This document shows positions 60,999-64,000 of a stretch of DNA of 64,000 nucleotides, in pieces. The stretch's first letter is position 1. Every line of letters begins with the position of its first letter. This stretch comes from G965216905 sp965216905 (lineage in GTDB: Bacteria; Actinomycetota; Acidimicrobiia; Spongiisociales; ZC4RG35), in the NCBI GenBank assembly GCA_965216905.1, contig OZ244213.1, positions 1,798,001-1,862,000 on the forward strand, written 5' to 3'. A program made the position numbers and the translations under genes. The notes under the pieces are model-generated. The model made no database searches. It was not told the DNA's origin and saw nothing but the letters and a program-made list of their open reading frames with translations.

Positions 60999-61529
60999 AT
61001 GCGATGGACCGTCCACGGCGAGCGCACCCTGTACGACAGTGAATGGGTCCGTCTGAACCTGGCGGACGTCGAAGTGCCCAGCGGGCGACGGTACGAACAC
61101 CACGTGGTCAGGGCGACGGCCGAGGCGTCGGGCGTCGTCGTCCACGATCCACAGCGGGGTGTGTTGATGCTGTGGCGACACCGATTCATCACCGACAGTT
61201 GGGGCTGGGAGATCCCGGCCGGCCGGCTCGACCCGGGCGAGAACCGCGAGGAAGCGGTCATTCGAGAGTGTGTCGAGGAGACCGGCTACCGGCCATCCGA
61301 CGTCCGGTCGCTCGCTTCCTATCACCCCATCAACGGCCTCTCGGACACGCGGTTCCACCTCTTCGCCGCCCCCGGGGCTCACCGGGTCGGAGAGCCCACC
61401 GACATCGATGAGGCCGAACGCGTCGAGTGGGTGCGGTGGGATGACGTGCTCGGTCACATCCGGCACGGGCGCATCGGCGACGGGTTGTCGTTGACGGCGC
61501 TCCTCTGGTACGTGGCCTTCGAGGCCTGA
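60999..61529 (+). CDS. Nudix hydrolase, ADP-ribose pyrophosphatase-like
   Basis: The 176-residue protein contains a Nudix box starting at GRLDPGENREEA and ending EETGY, preceded by SWGWEIPA. The overall pattern is that of ADP-ribose or ADP-sugar pyrophosphatases. Its stop precedes the hypF GTG by two bases, but a functional link to hydrogenase maturation is not evident. Confidence 0.87.
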   Translation: MRWTVHGERTLYDSEWVRLNLADVEVPSGRRYEHHVVRATAEASGVVVHDPQRGVLMLWRHRFITDSWGWEIPAGRLDPGENREEAVIRECVEETGYRPSDVRSLASYHPINGLSDTRFHLFAAPGAHRVGEPTDIDEAERVEWVRWDDVLGHIRHGRIGDGLSLTALLWYVAFEA

Positions 61530-61531
61530 CC

Positions 61532-63802
61532 GTGTCGCCGGCGGCCCGGTTCGAGGTGAGGGGGATCGTCCAGGGAGTCGGATTCCGGCCCTTCGTGTAT
61601 CGGTTGGCCACCGGTATCGGGTTGGCCGGGATCGTCGGCAACGACACCGCCAAGGTGTTCATCGAGGTCGCCGGTCCCCCGACTTCGATCGACGAGTTCG
61701 CCAGGAGGCTCCGGTCGGAGGCGCCGCCGCTGGCGCGGATCGAGTCGATCGAGAGGACGACGGCTACGGAACGCTGGGACGACGGCTTCCGGATCGTCGC
61801 GAGCGTGGAGTCCGATGAGGGCCGGACGCTGGTCCCTCCCGACACCGCCACGTGCCGGGAATGTGTGACGGAGTTGCTCGACCCGTCGGACAGACGCTTC
61901 CTGCACCCCTTCATCACCTGCACCAACTGCGGCCCCCGTTTCACCATCATCACCGGGTTGCCCTACGACCGTCCGAGCACCACGATGGCCGACTTCCCGA
62001 TGTGCCCGGCATGTCGATCCGAGTACGAGGATCCGGCCGACCGTCGATATCACGCCCAGCCCATCTCGTGTCACGACTGCGGCCCGAGGCTCACGCTCCG
62101 AGTCGATGGAGCCGCGATCGGGGAGGCGCCGATCGAAGCCGCCGTCCGACTCCTGGCCGACGGAAAGGTGGTCGCCATCAAGGGCATCGGTGGATATCAC
62201 CTCGTCGGCGATGCCACCGACGACGGTGTACTGGCACGCCTCCGCGAGCGAAAGCGGCGCCCGGACAAGCCCTTCGCCGTGATGGTCTCCGGTCTCGACC
62301 AGGCCGGGCGGTGTGGTGAGATCGACGACGCCGAGGCATGGCTGCTGGAGTCGCCCGAGCGTCCCATCGTGCTGGTGAGAGCGAGCGCCGGCTCCGGTCT
62401 CTCGGTCCTCGTGGCTCCGGGCAATCCCCTGGTCGGGCTGATGCTTCCGTACGCGCCCGTCCATCATCTCCTGTTTCGGCTGCTCGATCGGCCACTGGTC
62501 ATGACGAGTGCCAACGTCGGCGGCTCGCCGATCGTGCACCGCGACGACCCGTCGGTTCTGGAACCGATGAGCGACGCCATTCTCTCTCACGATCGAGGAA
62601 TCCACGTGCCGTGCGACGACTCGGTGGTCCGGGTGGTGAGAGACCGCCTGCTCCCGATCCGGCGAAGTCGCGGCTACGCACCGATTCCCGTCGACGTGGA
62701 TCTGCCGAGGTCGGTGCTGGCGTTGGGTGGGGAGCTGAAGAACACCGTGTGCGTGGCGTCCACCGACCGCGCCTGGATGAGCCAACACATCGGAGACCTG
62801 GAAAACCTCGAGACGCTGGAGGCGTTCGAGGCCTCCATCGCATTGGTGGGTGGGATGTACCAAGTGCAGCCGGAGGTGGTGGCGATCGACCCTCACCCCG
62901 GCTATCTCTCATCGAACTGGGCCCGTCGCAACCGGGGGGCGGCCACGGTGGCGGTTCAGCACCACCACGCCCATGTGATGTCGGTGGTGGCCGAGCACGG
63001 GCTGGACCCGACGGAGCCGGTGTTGGGCTTCGCCTTCGACGGAACCGGGTTCGGGTCCGACGACGGCGATCTCGCCGGGGAGCAGGTACGGGGGGAAATC
63101 TGGGGCGGAGAGGTGCTGGCGGCCTCGGCGTTCGGCTTTCGACGGGTCGCCCACCTCGCACCCGTCCTCCTCCCCGGTGGTGACGCGGCGGTGCTCCACC
63201 CCGCCCGAGCCGCCCTCGCCCATCTTCACACGGCCGGAATCGACTGGGATCCGGCCATTCCGGCGGTCGGTGCGGTGACGGCGGATGAGCACCGCAACCT
63301 TCGGCGGCAGATGGAGACGGGATTCGGCTGCGTCACCACCACCAGCATGGGCCGCTTGTTCGACGCGGTGGCCTCGGTCATCGGCGTTCGACACCGCATC
63401 ACGTACGAGGCCCAGGCCGCGATCGAACTGGAGATCGCCGCCGCCGATGGCGCCGACCGCGGCGCCTACCCGCTCCCGGTCGACGGTGGGGTCATCGAAC
63501 TCCGCCAACTGTGGGCTTCCGTCCTTGCCGATGTCGAGGCGGGTGTTCCCGTCGCCGACATCGCCCGGAAGTTCCATGTCGGCGTCGCCGACGCGGTGGT
63601 GAGCATCGCTCAGGAAGAACGGGGGTCGGCCGGGGTGGTGCTCAGTGGTGGCGTCTTCCAGAACGCGCTGCTGACCGGCATGTGCCTCGAACGCCTCGAG
63701 GGTGCCGGAATCCCGGTGTTCACTCATCATCGAGTTCCCCCCAACGATGGCGGCCTGTCCCTCGGTCAGGCGGTGGTGGGAGCCTTCGCCATCCGCGCAT
63801 AG
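61532..63802 (+). CDS. hypF: Carbamoyltransferase HypF
   Basis: HypF makes the cyanide ligands of [NiFe] hydrogenase from carbamoyl phosphate, working with HypE. The 756-residue protein has all parts in order: acylphosphatase domain (RGIVQGVGFRPF), zinc-finger pairs (TCTNCGPRF, CPACRSEY, ISCHDCGPR), a YrdC-like domain (AIKGIGGYHLVGDAT), and the Kae1-like part with QHHHAHVMSV and LSGGVFQN. The start is a GTG at 61532. hypC follows after 37 bases. Confidence 0.95.
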   Translation: MSPAARFEVRGIVQGVGFRPFVYRLATGIGLAGIVGNDTAKVFIEVAGPPTSIDEFARRLRSEAPPLARIESIERTTATERWDDGFRIVASVESDEGRTLVPPDTATCRECVTELLDPSDRRFLHPFITCTNCGPRFTIITGLPYDRPSTTMADFPMCPACRSEYEDPADRRYHAQPISCHDCGPRLTLRVDGAAIGEAPIEAAVRLLADGKVVAIKGIGGYHLVGDATDDGVLARLRERKRRPDKPFAVMVSGLDQAGRCGEIDDAEAWLLESPERPIVLVRASAGSGLSVLVAPGNPLVGLMLPYAPVHHLLFRLLDRPLVMTSANVGGSPIVHRDDPSVLEPMSDAILSHDRGIHVPCDDSVVRVVRDRLLPIRRSRGYAPIPVDVDLPRSVLALGGELKNTVCVASTDRAWMSQHIGDLENLETLEAFEASIALVGGMYQVQPEVVAIDPHPGYLSSNWARRNRGAATVAVQHHHAHVMSVVAEHGLDPTEPVLGFAFDGTGFGSDDGDLAGEQVRGEIWGGEVLAASAFGFRRVAHLAPVLLPGGDAAVLHPARAALAHLHTAGIDWDPAIPAVGAVTADEHRNLRRQMETGFGCVTTTSMGRLFDAVASVIGVRHRITYEAQAAIELEIAAADGADRGAYPLPVDGGVIELRQLWASVLADVEAGVPVADIARKFHVGVADAVVSIAQEERGSAGVVLSGGVFQNALLTGMCLERLEGAGIPVFTHHRVPPNDGGLSLGQAVVGAFAIRA

Positions 63803-63839
63803 CATGGGATGAGTTGCGCGACGGAAGGACGAGAACCGA

Positions 63840-64000
63840 ATGTGCCTCGCCGTGCCGGGTCGAATCGTGGAGATCAGAGACGACCGCGGGACCAGGATGG
63901 CGACGATCGACTTCGACGGGATCCGCAAGGACATCTGCCTCGAGTATGTCCCCGAGGTGGGGGTGGGCGACTACGCCATCGTCCACGTGGGCTTCGCCAT
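63840..64000 (+). CDS. hypC: HypC/HupF-type hydrogenase assembly chaperone (3' end outside window)
   Basis: The 53 visible codons begin MCLAVPGRIVEI, the hallmark of HypC with the essential N-terminal Cys2. YVPEVGVGDYAIVHVGFA follows. HypC carries the Fe(CN)2CO precursor with HypD. The ATG at 63840 has GGAAGGA upstream. Further hyp genes should lie just beyond the window. Confidence 0.92.
   Translation, partial: MCLAVPGRIVEIRDDRGTRMATIDFDGIRKDICLEYVPEVGVGDYAIVHVGFA

Overview
The window is dense, GC-rich bacterial chromosome. Short gaps, many 4-base stop/start overlaps, frequent GTG and TTG starts, F420-type luciferase-like oxidoreductases and a WXG-like secretion module all point to an actinobacterium. 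The gene mix (histidine utilisation through HutF, many (S)-Pro-rich lipoproteins, a giant secreted multidomain protease) would fit Acidimicrobiia, but that lineage call is inference. I see no rRNA, tRNA, CRISPR array, transposase or phage gene.

Layout. 54-2097 (minus): a three-gene WXG-like / HExxH metalloprotease-like / lipoprotein module that looks like a type VII secretion effector set, just downstream of hutI. 2104-17591: histidine catabolism (hutI, hutF, a peptide-deformylase-family gene, hutU on the minus strand, hutH on the plus strand). It is interrupted by an envelope-stress-like membrane operon (PspC, LiaF-like, small membrane protein, NTF2-like, DUF5671-like; 5368-8796), a phytase-like secreted esterase, an Mth938-like protein, pfkA and a multicopper oxidase with a PNPOx-like partner. 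No hutG is seen, and the deformylase overlaps hutF, which raises the possibility that it replaces HutG. 17658-21153: DUF1697 protein, then a TetR regulator with a clear palindromic operator driving a two-gene ABC exporter.

21270-28421: an IclR regulator divergent from a five-gene operon (beta-keto acid cleavage enzyme, L-carnitine dehydrogenase/thioesterase fusion, acyl-CoA dehydrogenase, ADP-forming acyl-CoA ligase, CaiD-like hydratase). Together these could turn gamma-butyrobetaine or carnitine into glycine betaine. 28506-45435: assorted enzymes and envelope proteins, including a sensor kinase with a cyclic-nucleotide-binding domain paired with a receiver/glutaredoxin-like/thioredoxin-reductase-like fusion that has lost its redox cysteines, a sulfotransferase, YbdK-type ligase, Tag glycosylase, an SDR, and a membrane-anchored sulfite-oxidase-type molybdoenzyme.

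45789-56260: a roughly 10.5 kb coding region for one very large exported protein (signal peptide, two identical galactose-binding-like modules, Ig-like and DNRLRE modules in 801-base tandem repeats, HExxH protease, VWD domain and eleven PPC-like repeats). Its frame is broken by three small indels between 47190 and 47640; whether they are real or assembly errors is the main open question of the window. 57457-64000: F420-type oxidoreductase, a sulfurtransferase operon, a Nudix hydrolase, then hypF and the start of hypC, the beginning of a [NiFe]-hydrogenase maturation operon that runs off the end.
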